Positions 1 to 5,344 are shown, counted from the first letter of the stretch. The stretch is DNA of 5,466 nt from an uncultured Devosia sp. (GCA_913775215.1 CAJYKO010000384.1:1-5466); one strand, 5' to 3'. Notes: generated from the sequence alone by a model not told the origin. Made by a program: numbers and translations.

Positions 1-463
1 AGAGTGTGACCAGGAGGATGCCAACCCAGAAGACGGGGATGGCAATGCCGAGTTGGGAGACGACCGAAATTGCCGTGCCATACCATTTTTCGGAGCGCAC
101 CGCGGCGAGAATGCCCAAGGGAACGGCAAGGATCAGCGCGATCAAGAAGCCCAGGAAAGTCAGCGGCAGGGTGACCGACATGCGGTTGCCAATCTCTCCG
201 AGCACCGAGGCGCGACTGACGAAGGAGGTGCCGAGATCGAGGCGCGCGATATTGCCGAGGAAGCTGACGAATTGCACGGCGAGCGGCTGGTCGGAGCCGA
301 CCTGGGCGCGGGCGGCGGCGATCTGGTCTTCGGTGGCGCCGACGCCGAGGAGGGCATTGGCGGGATCGCCGGGCAGGAGGCGCAGGAGCACGAAGAGAAC
401 CACCGCTGCGACGAAGAGCGAAGCGAGAAGGATCAGCGTGCGGCGGAGCAGGTAGACGAGAAT
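1..463 (-). CDS. ABC transporter permease, DppB/OppB family (partial, N-terminal 154 residues)
   Basis: This is an inner-membrane permease subunit of a peptide/nickel/oligosaccharide-type ABC importer. Translating the minus strand from 463 gives an open frame to the left edge; the C-terminal half lies outside. Typical family features are visible: an N-terminus of the form LVYLLRRTLILLASLFVAAV forming the first membrane segment, then RLLPGDPAN, a periplasmic stretch ending in RLDLGTSFVSR, a second membrane segment starting near SVTLPLTFLGFLIAL, and SQLGIAIPVFWVGILL as the third. The cytoplasmic EAA loop would lie beyond the edge. It follows the substrate-binding protein gene in the same direction, the usual order for such operons, across a 267-base gap. 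No ATG, GTG or TTG lies in frame between the upstream stop (TAA) and the conserved N-terminus. I chose ATT at 461-463 because an AAGGA sits 8 bases ahead of it and it yields the usual MLVYLLRR-type start. The family is secure; the start is less so. Confidence 0.9.
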   Translation of the reverse strand, partial: MLVYLLRRTLILLASLFVAAVVLFVLLRLLPGDPANALLGVGATEDQIAAARAQVGSDQPLAVQFVSFLGNIARLDLGTSFVSRASVLGEIGNRMSVTLPLTFLGFLIALILAVPLGILAAVRSEKWYGTAISVVSQLGIAIPVFWVGILLVTL

Positions 464-471
464 GGGGAGAT

Positions 472-476
472 TCCTT
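472..476 (-). promoter_or_regulatory. Ribosome-binding site supporting an ATT start of the permease
   Basis: The minus strand reads AAGGA here, eight bases before the ATT at 461-463. This spacing is normal for a Shine-Dalgarno site. It is the main reason to place translation initiation at a non-standard codon, because no conventional start is available in the frame. Confidence 0.5.
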
Positions 477-519
477 GCGCGGGTAGCGGCGCAATATTAG
501 CGGGGGAGTGAAAGCAAAG

Positions 520-533
520 CCACCAGCTGGTGG
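520..533. repeat. Perfect 14-base palindrome
   Basis: CCACCAGCTGGTGG reads the same on both strands. It lies in the gap between the binding-protein gene and the permease gene, about 57 bases before the permease start in the direction of transcription. It could fold in the mRNA or bind a dimeric protein. Nothing in the sequence decides which, and the role is unknown. Confidence 0.5.
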
Positions 534-578
534 GCCGGTGGGAGGTTTTGATGGGGATGGTGAGTGACCCCCACCTAG

Positions 579-599
579 CCTCCCCCTGTGAGGGGGAGG
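579..599. repeat. Stem-loop of dispersed-repeat type (8-bp C/G stem)
   Basis: CCTCCCCC at 579-586 pairs with GGGGGAGG at 592-599 around the 5-base loop TGTGA. The surrounding bases (ACCCCCACC before, GGATTTTCG after) resemble a short intergenic repeat I recall as frequent in alphaproteobacterial genomes; this could not be checked here. It lies in the transcribed gap between the transporter genes, so in mRNA it could slow nucleases or reduce read-through into the permease. On the minus strand it is followed by no run of T, so it is not a classical terminator for that operon. Confidence 0.6.
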
Positions 600-643
600 G
601 ATTTTCGAGTTTGTCTCGGCTGCGTCGCTTACCACACACTCGT

Positions 644-713
644 TGTCATCCCCGCGCAGGCGGGGATCCATCTTGAGATCTCAGGATGGGCCCCGGCTTT
701 CGCCGGGGTGACA
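644..713. repeat. Compound palindromic intergenic repeat that can form a cloverleaf
   Basis: Three hairpins lie in a row inside a closing stem. The outer stem pairs TGTCA (644-648) with TGACA (709-713). Hairpin 1 is CCCCGC (650-655), loop GCAG, GCGGGG (660-665). Hairpin 2 is an imperfect palindrome at 668-689 centred on TGAGATCTCA, with one G-T wobble. Hairpin 3 is CCCCGGC (691-697), loop TTTC, GCCGGGG (702-708). Units of the form GTCATCCCCGCG...GGCGGGGATCC are, from memory, common dispersed repeats in alphaproteobacteria. It begins 18 bases beyond the stop codon of the binding-protein gene, where such structures often protect the 3' end of an abundant message or partly stop transcription. 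No T-run follows on the minus strand. Confidence 0.75.
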
Positions 714-730
714 TCGTGTGATCGGGAAGA

Positions 731-2215
731 CTATTCGCTCTTCTGAATGTCGTAGGCGAAGAACTGGGAGTTCAAGCCGTTGACCGGGTAGCCGGTGACG
801 TTGGCGGCGGAGACGACGATCTGGGGATAGAGGTAGAGCCAGTTGCTGGCGGCGTCTTCGGCGATGAGCTTATTGGCTTCAGTGAGCTTTTCGGTCTGTT
901 CGGCTTCGGTTGCGGCGGACTCAGCGTCAGCGATCAGCTTGACGACGTCGGGGTTATTGTAGCCCCAGTAGAAGTCGGGGTTGCCGTAGAAGACGATGTC
1001 GCGGTGGTTGACGTGTTCCTGGAGCGTCGCCTGGAAATCGTGGGCCTGGTAGACCTTGGTGTACCACTCGTTGGCGGTGATGATGTTGATGTTCACCTTG
1101 ACGCCGATCTTGGCATATTCGGACTGCAGGAACTGCGCGACGATCGGATGCGGATCGTAGTCAGGCGTGTCGAGGGTGAATTCGAAACCATCGGGATAGC
1201 CGGCCTCGGCGAGGAGGGCCTTGGCGCTTTCGACGTCATAGGCATCGACGCCCGTGAGATCGACATACCAGGGATCGGTCGGCGGCACGAAGGAGCCAAT
1301 CAGGGTGCCGTATTCGCCCCAGATGGAATTGAGGAGGCGGGCCTTGTCGGTTGCGCGGGCGAGAGCCTTGCGAACCTTGACGTTGTCGAAGGGGGCGACG
1401 CGATCGTTGTAAGCCAGGATTTCCTTGGTGGTGGAAGCGCCTTCGGTGACGGTATAGGCCGAATTGCCCTGGAATTGGGCTAGCGAATCCGGGCTCTGGA
1501 CCGAGGTGATAATGTCGACGGCGTTCGTCAGAAGCGCATTGTTGAGCGCGGTGGCGTCGGTGAAATAAGTGTAGATCACTTCCCCATTGGTCGGGGCGTC
1601 GCCCCAATAGGCGTCATTGCGCTCAAGCGCCAGGGCCGAACCGCGGCGCCATTCGCCGAGCGTATAGGGGCCGGTACCGTCTTCGGTGGCGGTGATGTCG
1701 GTGGCGGCGTCGTTGACTATCCAGACATAGGAGAGGTTGTAGGGCAGCGAGATCGAGCGGGCCGAAAGCTTGATCACGACCGTCTGGTCATCGGGGGTTT
1801 CGATGCCGGTGATGGTGGAAAGGCTCTTCTTGCGGGAGCTTTTCGACGCTTCGGCAGTGACGCGCTCGATGGAATATTTCACATCGGCTGCAGTCAGCGG
1901 ATCGCCGGAATGGAAGGTGACGCCGGGCTTGAGCTTAAAGGTATAGGTGAGGCCGTCTTCGCTGGCTTCGTAGCTCTCGACGAGCTTGGGTTCGACGGAA
2001 CCGGCATCGGTCAACTCAAACAGGGCTTCATAGACATTGCCATTGAAGGCTTCGTTGATGCCCTGGCCTGCGCCGGCGGTGTTGTCGAGATTTTGCGGCT
2101 CATAGAGCGAGCCGATGCGGATGGTGGCATCGGCATTGTAGTCCTGCGCGAAGGCTGCGGCGGGGAGAGTGACGCCAGCCAGAAGGGCCGCGACGAGGAG
2201 AGTTTTGGTGGTCAT
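731..2215 (-). CDS. ABC transporter periplasmic substrate-binding protein, family 5 (SBP_bac_5, DppA/OppA-like)
   Basis: This protein captures ligand in the periplasm and hands it to the cognate permease. It has 494 residues, a little shorter than typical OppA/DppA. Residues 1-23 are a signal peptide: a short basic start, a hydrophobic core and an AFA cleavage site before Gln24. There is no lipobox cysteine, so it should be a soluble periplasmic protein. Family marks in order: SLYEPQNLD (36-44), LVESYEASEDGLTYTFKLKP (78-97), the signature AADVKYSIER (109-118), GTGPYTLGEW (180-189), and NVKVRKAL (278-285). The ATG at 2213-2215 has GGAG six bases upstream. The permease gene follows in the same direction after a structured 267-base gap. 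The family also includes binders of dipeptides, nickel, and plant-derived di- and oligosaccharides; sequence alone does not fix the ligand. The nearby sugar esterase and LacI regulator make a carbohydrate possible, but that is inference. Confidence 0.94.
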   Translation of the reverse strand: MTTKTLLVAALLAGVTLPAAAFAQDYNADATIRIGSLYEPQNLDNTAGAGQGINEAFNGNVYEALFELTDAGSVEPKLVESYEASEDGLTYTFKLKPGVTFHSGDPLTAADVKYSIERVTAEASKSSRKKSLSTITGIETPDDQTVVIKLSARSISLPYNLSYVWIVNDAATDITATEDGTGPYTLGEWRRGSALALERNDAYWGDAPTNGEVIYTYFTDATALNNALLTNAVDIITSVQSPDSLAQFQGNSAYTVTEGASTTKEILAYNDRVAPFDNVKVRKALARATDKARLLNSIWGEYGTLIGSFVPPTDPWYVDLTGVDAYDVESAKALLAEAGYPDGFEFTLDTPDYDPHPIVAQFLQSEYAKIGVKVNINIITANEWYTKVYQAHDFQATLQEHVNHRDIVFYGNPDFYWGYNNPDVVKLIADAESAATEAEQTEKLTEANKLIAEDAASNWLYLYPQIVVSAANVTGYPVNGLNSQFFAYDIQKSE

Positions 2216-2260
2216 TTGACGCTCCGAAAAAGGGCTGGCCGGGAGCTTAAAAGCTTGCCC

Positions 2261-2288
2261 GGAATATCACTATCTGTCCGGTCGACAA
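2261..2288 (-). promoter_or_regulatory. Possible sigma70-type promoter of the binding-protein gene
   Basis: On the minus strand TTGTCG (2283-2288) and TATTCC (2261-2266) are separated by 16 bases, a weak match to -35 and -10 boxes. It would give a leader of roughly 40 bases before the ATG at 2215. Other placements in this divergent region are possible. Confidence 0.25.
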
Positions 2289-2335
2289 TCTTGTGCCGGG
2301 GCTTTCGTCGATGAGGTATTTTGTACTCCCGGTTT

Positions 2336-2363
2336 CGCCGAAATGAAAACGCCATTTCAGGCG
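2336..2363. repeat. Imperfect inverted repeat in the divergent control region
   Basis: CGCC-GAAATG (2336-2345) pairs with CATTTC-A-GGCG (2353-2363): ten base pairs around a 7-base loop (AAAACGC), with one unpaired A at 2359. It lies about 120 bases before the transporter binding-protein start and about 80 bases before the HNH-like gene on the other strand. It could be an operator serving one or both promoters, or an RNA stem. It is unlike the TTGCG motifs near the LacI gene. The remainder of 2216-2440 shows no gene that I can support. Confidence 0.45.
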
Positions 2364-2440
2364 GTTGTGGTGGGACATGTGCCTAGGGTTTCCGCCATCG
2401 TAAAATCTACATAAGATTGCTTCGTTCAGTCGGGGCGGTC

Positions 2441-2893
2441 ATGATCGAGGAAGACGACCAACGCGGATTTGGCGAACAGCCCATGGCACGGTTCGATGCC
2501 GCGGTTGATATGGCCGTGGCCTTTTATCGCTTTGCCCTGCAGTGTTACCAATATCGCTGTGCGATCAGTGGCTTGAGCGTCGCGCCTCAGGATGAGAATC
2601 TGCATGAGAAACTCGAGGTGGTCCTGATCCATCCACGTGAATTCGGCGGCGAATTGGAGATCGGCAATGTGCTGGTTCTCGACTCGCGCGTGGCGCAACT
2701 TTTTTCCACTGGGGTGCTGAGCGTTGCCGAAGACGGAACGGTGCTGGTGGCGCGGCCGAAGGAGATTCCGGCTGAACTCGAGGGGGCGCTACGGCCCGGC
2801 GCGGCGCTGTTTTTGCCGCAAGATCAGTTGCTGCGGCCGAGCGATAAAAACATGCAGTTTCATCGGCTTACCATTGCGCGTTACAAGCCTTAG
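2441..2893 (+). CDS. Small protein resembling a degenerate HNH_2 endonuclease domain
   Basis: The 150-residue product matches, by eye, the C-terminal HNH_2 domain of predicted restriction endonucleases. Residues 37-45 (QYRCAISGL) resemble the usual YRCAVTGL strand. EVVLIHPREFGG (59-70) resembles the AAHI-P segment and keeps a histidine (His64). GNVLVL with Asn76 resembles NGLAL. VAQLFSTGVLSVAEDGTVLV (84-103) resembles the VHxxFDRGLISVDxDGRVLV stretch. ALFLPQDQLLRPSDKNMQFH (122-141) resembles the LP...RP...L..H tail. The usual catalytic His of the H-x-x-F motif is Ala85, and the following Asp is Ser89, so nuclease activity is doubtful. The usual N-terminal part of longer relatives is missing. 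The ATG at 2441 was chosen; a TTG at 2417 (158 residues) and an ATG at 2483 are alternatives, and none has a strong ribosome site. It is divergent from the transporter and followed by the esterase gene after 96 bases. Its role is unknown. Confidence 0.7.
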   Translation: MIEEDDQRGFGEQPMARFDAAVDMAVAFYRFALQCYQYRCAISGLSVAPQDENLHEKLEVVLIHPREFGGELEIGNVLVLDSRVAQLFSTGVLSVAEDGTVLVARPKEIPAELEGALRPGAALFLPQDQLLRPSDKNMQFHRLTIARYKP

Positions 2894-2989
2894 CGCATTC
2901 GGTTAGCTGTGTGAATTTGTTGCGGTGGCTGGTTTTTTGCCGGCGACGGGTGCAGGCTGAGGCAAACTTCCATACCAGGATTTTGCACC

Positions 2990-3964
2990 GTGCCCTTTCC
3001 AGATCTCACTCATCCGGCGCTCGGCGCCTATCGCAGCAGCGTTGAAATGCCTGGTGATTTCGCCAGTTTCTGGTCGGACACGCTGGCGCAATCGCGCGCG
3101 GCGGGCGGCAAGGTCGAAATGGTGCCGGCCGAGACGAGCCTTAAGCTGATCGAAGCATTTGACGTGACTTTTCCGGGGTTTGATGGGCAACCGGTAAAGG
3201 GTTGGTTGCTGTTGCCGAAGGCGCGCGAGGGCAAGCTGCCACTCGTCGTGCAATTTATCGGCTATGGCGGCGGGCGCAGCTTTCCCCATGAACTGCTGCA
3301 TTGGGCGGCTTCAGGCTACGCTTACTTCCGCATGGATACGCGCGGGCAGGGCAGTAGCTGGAGCATGGGCGCGACCTCGGACCCGGTGGGCACGACGCCA
3401 TCCATTCCTGGCGTGATGACCAAGGGCGTACTCGACAAGAACGACTATTATTATCGTCGCCTGTTCACCGACGGTGTCCGCGCGGTCGACATGTTGCTTG
3501 GCCAAGACTTTGTCGATCCTGAGCGCGTTGCCGTTTGCGGCGGTAGCCAGGGTGGCGGCATCGCGCTTGCGGTTGCGGGGATCGATAATCGGGTGAAGGC
3601 CGTGATGCCGGATGTGCCGTTTCTTTGCGATTACCCCCGTGCGGTGCGGACAGCGGGCCGCGATCCTTATCTCGAGATTGTACGCTTCCTGGCCCAGCAC
3701 AGGGATAAGTCAGGTCAAGTCTTTGAAACGCTGCGCTATTTCGATGGCGTCAACTTTGCGCGGCAAAGTCAGGCGGCGGCGTTGTTTTCAGTGGCACTGA
3801 TGGACGATGTCTGTCCGCCCTCGACGGTCTATGGCGCCTATCAGGCCTTCGCCGGCAGCGATAAAACCATTGTGGAATATGAGTTTAATAACCACGAAGG
3901 CGGCGGGCCGTTCCAGGATCGCGAGCAGATGAAATGGCTCGGACAACGGTTCGGGATGGCCTAA
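2990..3964 (+). CDS. Acetyl-xylan esterase / cephalosporin-C deacetylase, CE7 family (AXE1)
   Basis: This is an alpha/beta-hydrolase that removes acetyl groups from acetylated xylo-oligosaccharides and similar small substrates. It has 324 residues, the normal family length, and no signal peptide, so it should act in the cytoplasm on imported sugars, as other CE7 enzymes do. The catalytic triad is visible: Ser186 in CGGSQGGG (183-190), Asp272 in LMDDVCPPSTVYGAY (270-284), and His302 in FNNHEGG. Tyr92 in FIGYGGGRS corresponds to the oxyanion-hole tyrosine. FRMDTRGQGSS (113-123) is the typical family segment, and DYYYRRLFTDGVRAVD (152-167) matches the conserved helix before the nucleophile elbow. 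The start is a GTG at 2990, with AGGA nine bases upstream; it gives an N-terminus (MPFPDLTHPALGAY) close to other members. The LacI gene follows after 65 bases in the same direction. No terminator is evident between them, so partial co-transcription is possible. Confidence 0.93.
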   Translation: MPFPDLTHPALGAYRSSVEMPGDFASFWSDTLAQSRAAGGKVEMVPAETSLKLIEAFDVTFPGFDGQPVKGWLLLPKAREGKLPLVVQFIGYGGGRSFPHELLHWAASGYAYFRMDTRGQGSSWSMGATSDPVGTTPSIPGVMTKGVLDKNDYYYRRLFTDGVRAVDMLLGQDFVDPERVAVCGGSQGGGIALAVAGIDNRVKAVMPDVPFLCDYPRAVRTAGRDPYLEIVRFLAQHRDKSGQVFETLRYFDGVNFARQSQAAALFSVALMDDVCPPSTVYGAYQAFAGSDKTIVEYEFNNHEGGGPFQDREQMKWLGQRFGMA

Positions 3965-3976
3965 AACGGGAAAAAC

Positions 3977-4005
3977 TTGCTTTACTCAAGAAACGCAAAT
4001 ATTGC
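3977..4005 (+). promoter_or_regulatory. Likely promoter of the LacI-family gene
   Basis: TTGCTT (3977-3982) and TATTGC (4000-4005) are 17 bases apart and resemble -35 and -10 boxes. The -10 box falls inside the inverted repeat at 3993-4007. That arrangement would suit repression, possibly by the regulator encoded just downstream. It is called by eye and is not unique. Confidence 0.4.
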
Positions 4006-4015
4006 GTAATTGAGT
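3984..4015. promoter_or_regulatory. Nested inverted repeat, probable operator upstream of the LacI-family gene
   Basis: The inner repeat is ACGCAA (3993-3998), three bases, then TTGCGT (4002-4007). An outer repeat, ACTCAA (3984-3989) and TTGAGT (4010-4015), is centred half a base away. The element ends just before the AGGAGGG ribosome-binding site (4017-4023) of the regulator. The right part recurs nearly unchanged at 5271-5294 ahead of the next gene. Autoregulation is common in LacI-family genes, so this is a reasonable autoregulatory site, but the binding protein is not shown by the sequence. Confidence 0.6.
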
Positions 4016-4029
4016 GAGGAGGGTCTTTC

Positions 4030-5034
4030 ATGGCCAGCAAGCGCGCGAACCAAGCCGATATTGCCGAAAAGCTCGGTGTATCCGTATCGACGGTGTCGCG
4101 GGCGTTGGCCAATGAGATCGGCATCAGCGACGCGGTGCGGCGGGATGTGCAGCGCGTCGCGCGGATGCTGGGCTATAAGAGCAAGCATGTGCCAGCGGCG
4201 GCGAGCCTTGATAAGCGCGCCGTCGCCATGGTGCCGCTTAATGGCGCCATGGGTAACCTGACGAGCTTTTATCACGGCATTGTCGAAGGCATGCGTGCCC
4301 AGGCGGCAGAACAGGGCATTTTGCTTGATGTGCGGCTCGTCAACGAAGAGACGGTAACGCTGGATTTTATTCAGCGGCACATGGCCAAGACCGGTGCCAA
4401 TGGGCTGGTCCTGGCGGGGATCGATCCCGATGAAGCGCTAGCGCTATGGGCGATCGACGCCGATATCAGCGTGGTGCTGGCCAATGGTGTCGATCCGCTG
4501 ATGCGATTGAGTTCGGTGTCTCCGGCCAATTTCTTTGGCGCCTATATGGCGACCAAATATCTGCTCGATGCGGGGCATCGCCGGATCCTCCACTATACTT
4601 ATCGGCACCGCCAGACGATCATGCAGCGACGCCGCGGGTTTGAGGCGGCAATGGCAAGTGTGCCGGGTGCCGAGGCGACCGTCGTGATCTCGAACGAGCA
4701 TTCGAGCAGCGATCTCCTTGCCGATCTGTTGGCCGGAAAATATGACGTAACGGCAGCTTTCTGCTGGAACGATGGGGTGGCGGTATCGATGGTCGATGCG
4801 CTGCTGGGGCAAGATTCGCCAATGCCCAAGGGTTTTTCCATGATGGGCTTTGACGATCTGCCAATTGCCGGCATGGCCAATCCGCGGCTGAGCACGGTGC
4901 GGGTCGATCGCGAGGCGATCGGGCGTGGCGTGATCCGGCTTTTGGCGCAACAGCTCGAAGGCGAGCGGGCGGTACAGCACCTTGAGGTGGGGCTGACGCT
5001 GGTCGAGGGCGAGACGGTGCATCGGCTGGATTGA
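4030..5034 (+). CDS. LacI-family transcriptional regulator
   Basis: This is a DNA-binding, sugar-responsive regulator of 334 residues, the standard family length. Residues 7-28 form the N-terminal helix-turn-helix, including ADIAEKLGVSVSTVSRALAN (9-28); helices to residue 49 end in the usual LGY. The ligand-binding and dimerisation core runs from about residue 64, with AVAMVPL (64-70), YHGIVEGMRAQAAEQG (81-96), GANGLVLAGID (122-132), AGHRRILHYT (181-190), AAFCWND (242-248), MGFDDLP (272-278) and LSTVRVDREAIGRG (287-300). The hinge after LGYKSK is odd: instead of the usual P-N-x-x-A-R-x-L it reads HVPAAASLDKR. The ATG at 4030 has a strong AGGAGGG six bases upstream. Its position next to a sugar esterase and ABC importer suggests control of carbohydrate use, with ligand unknown. 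A probable operator lies at its own promoter, and a similar one lies beyond its 3' end. Confidence 0.95.
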   Translation: MASKRANQADIAEKLGVSVSTVSRALANEIGISDAVRRDVQRVARMLGYKSKHVPAAASLDKRAVAMVPLNGAMGNLTSFYHGIVEGMRAQAAEQGILLDVRLVNEETVTLDFIQRHMAKTGANGLVLAGIDPDEALALWAIDADISVVLANGVDPLMRLSSVSPANFFGAYMATKYLLDAGHRRILHYTYRHRQTIMQRRRGFEAAMASVPGAEATVVISNEHSSSDLLADLLAGKYDVTAAFCWNDGVAVSMVDALLGQDSPMPKGFSMMGFDDLPIAGMANPRLSTVRVDREAIGRGVIRLLAQQLEGERAVQHLEVGLTLVEGETVHRLD

Positions 5035-5060
5035 GGGCGCTCACCGCCACGTACTCTTAG

Positions 5061-5110
5061 TAGTCCTCGTCCTGAAACGCGCAGCGCGGTGTAGCCCCGA
5101 AGGACGATGG
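5061..5110. repeat. Degenerate dispersed palindromic repeat
   Basis: TCGTCCT (5067-5073) and AGGACGA (5101-5107) are inverted copies around a GC-rich centre. The layout (AGTCCTCGTCCTGA...CCCCGAAGGACGATGG) resembles an intergenic repeat I recall from many Hyphomicrobiales genomes, in which a CCTCATCCTGAG half faces a CTCGAAGGACGAGG half. The centre here is poorly conserved. It begins about 26 bases after the LacI stop codon. The family assignment is from memory. Confidence 0.45.
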
Positions 5111-5136
5111 TTTGTCGCCCTGGCGTCCACTCATGC

Positions 5137-5195
5137 GCCCTCGTGCTTCGAAGCTAGGCTTTGTTTCGCACCTCACCATGAGGGCTTCTTTTTTT
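5137..5195 (+). terminator. Probable terminator of the LacI-family gene, built from a palindromic repeat
   Basis: GCCCTCGTG (5137-5145) pairs with CATGAGGGC (5177-5185), nine pairs with one G-T wobble. It is followed at once by TTCTTTTTTT (5186-5195). The 31-base interval between the arms holds the upper part of the structure and overlaps the perfect palindrome GCTTCGAAGC (5145-5154). The long loop is unusual for an intrinsic terminator, but the T-run directly after the stem supports that role on the plus strand. The arms (CCTCATGGTGAGG-like on the minus strand) also look like a dispersed repeat. Confidence 0.5.
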
Positions 5196-5255
5196 CTGGG
5201 TTGTGCGTTGAATGCCCCAGTTTTGCGATCCTCTTCGGACCCCATCCCCCTGCAT

Positions 5256-5344
5256 TTGCAACGCAATTGTCGCAATATTGCGTAATTTGCGTGAATTGCG
5301 CAAAACTATTGAATTTGCGCAAGATTGTGCATAGCGTTGCGTAA
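5256..5344. promoter_or_regulatory. Cluster of TTGCG/CGCAA motifs with tandem 9-base units, probable operator array
   Basis: Within 89 AT-rich bases there are nine TTGCG or CGCAA pentamers. They include the 12-base palindrome CGCAATATTGCG (5271-5282) and two copies of TTGCGCAA (5296-5303 and 5315-5322). TTGCGTAA occurs at 5278-5285 and again at 5337-5344. Three units follow head to tail: TTGCGTAAT (5278-5286), TTGCGTGAA (5287-5295) and TTGCGCAAA (5296-5304). The array lies about 60 to 150 bases before the start of the gene at 5403. TTGCGCAA has the central CG found in many LacI-family operators. Cooperative binding of a regulator near the promoter of that gene is the simplest reading. Confidence 0.6.

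Noticed and set aside
6..511. Two overlapping long open frames on the plus strand
   Set aside because: They are antisense to the permease, whose minus-strand translation is clearly family-like; high GC keeps the opposite frames open.
433..639. 68-codon minus-strand open frame between the transporter genes
   Set aside because: It reads through the palindromic repeat region and overlaps the permease start in another frame; its sequence looks like translated repeat.
644..713. tRNA or other structured RNA gene
   Set aside because: The cloverleaf outline is superficial: stem lengths are wrong, and there is no T-loop, anticodon arm pattern or CCA region.
1004..1483. 159-codon plus-strand open frame inside the binding-protein gene
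   Set aside because: It is the reverse shadow of the binding-protein coding sequence, has a repetitive Gly/Val/Asp-rich composition and no recognisable motif or ribosome site.
4444..5022. 192-codon minus-strand open frame opposite the LacI gene
   Set aside because: The LacI frame is unmistakable, and the antisense product is rich in His, Arg and Pro, as expected for a shadow.
5061..5195. CRISPR array or insertion sequence
   Set aside because: There are inverted repeats but no regularly spaced direct repeats with spacers and no transposase.
5256..5344. Replication origin with iterons
   Set aside because: The repeats look iteron-like, but no replication or partition gene and no DnaA-box series is seen; the position before a gene with a strong ribosome site fits an operator array better.
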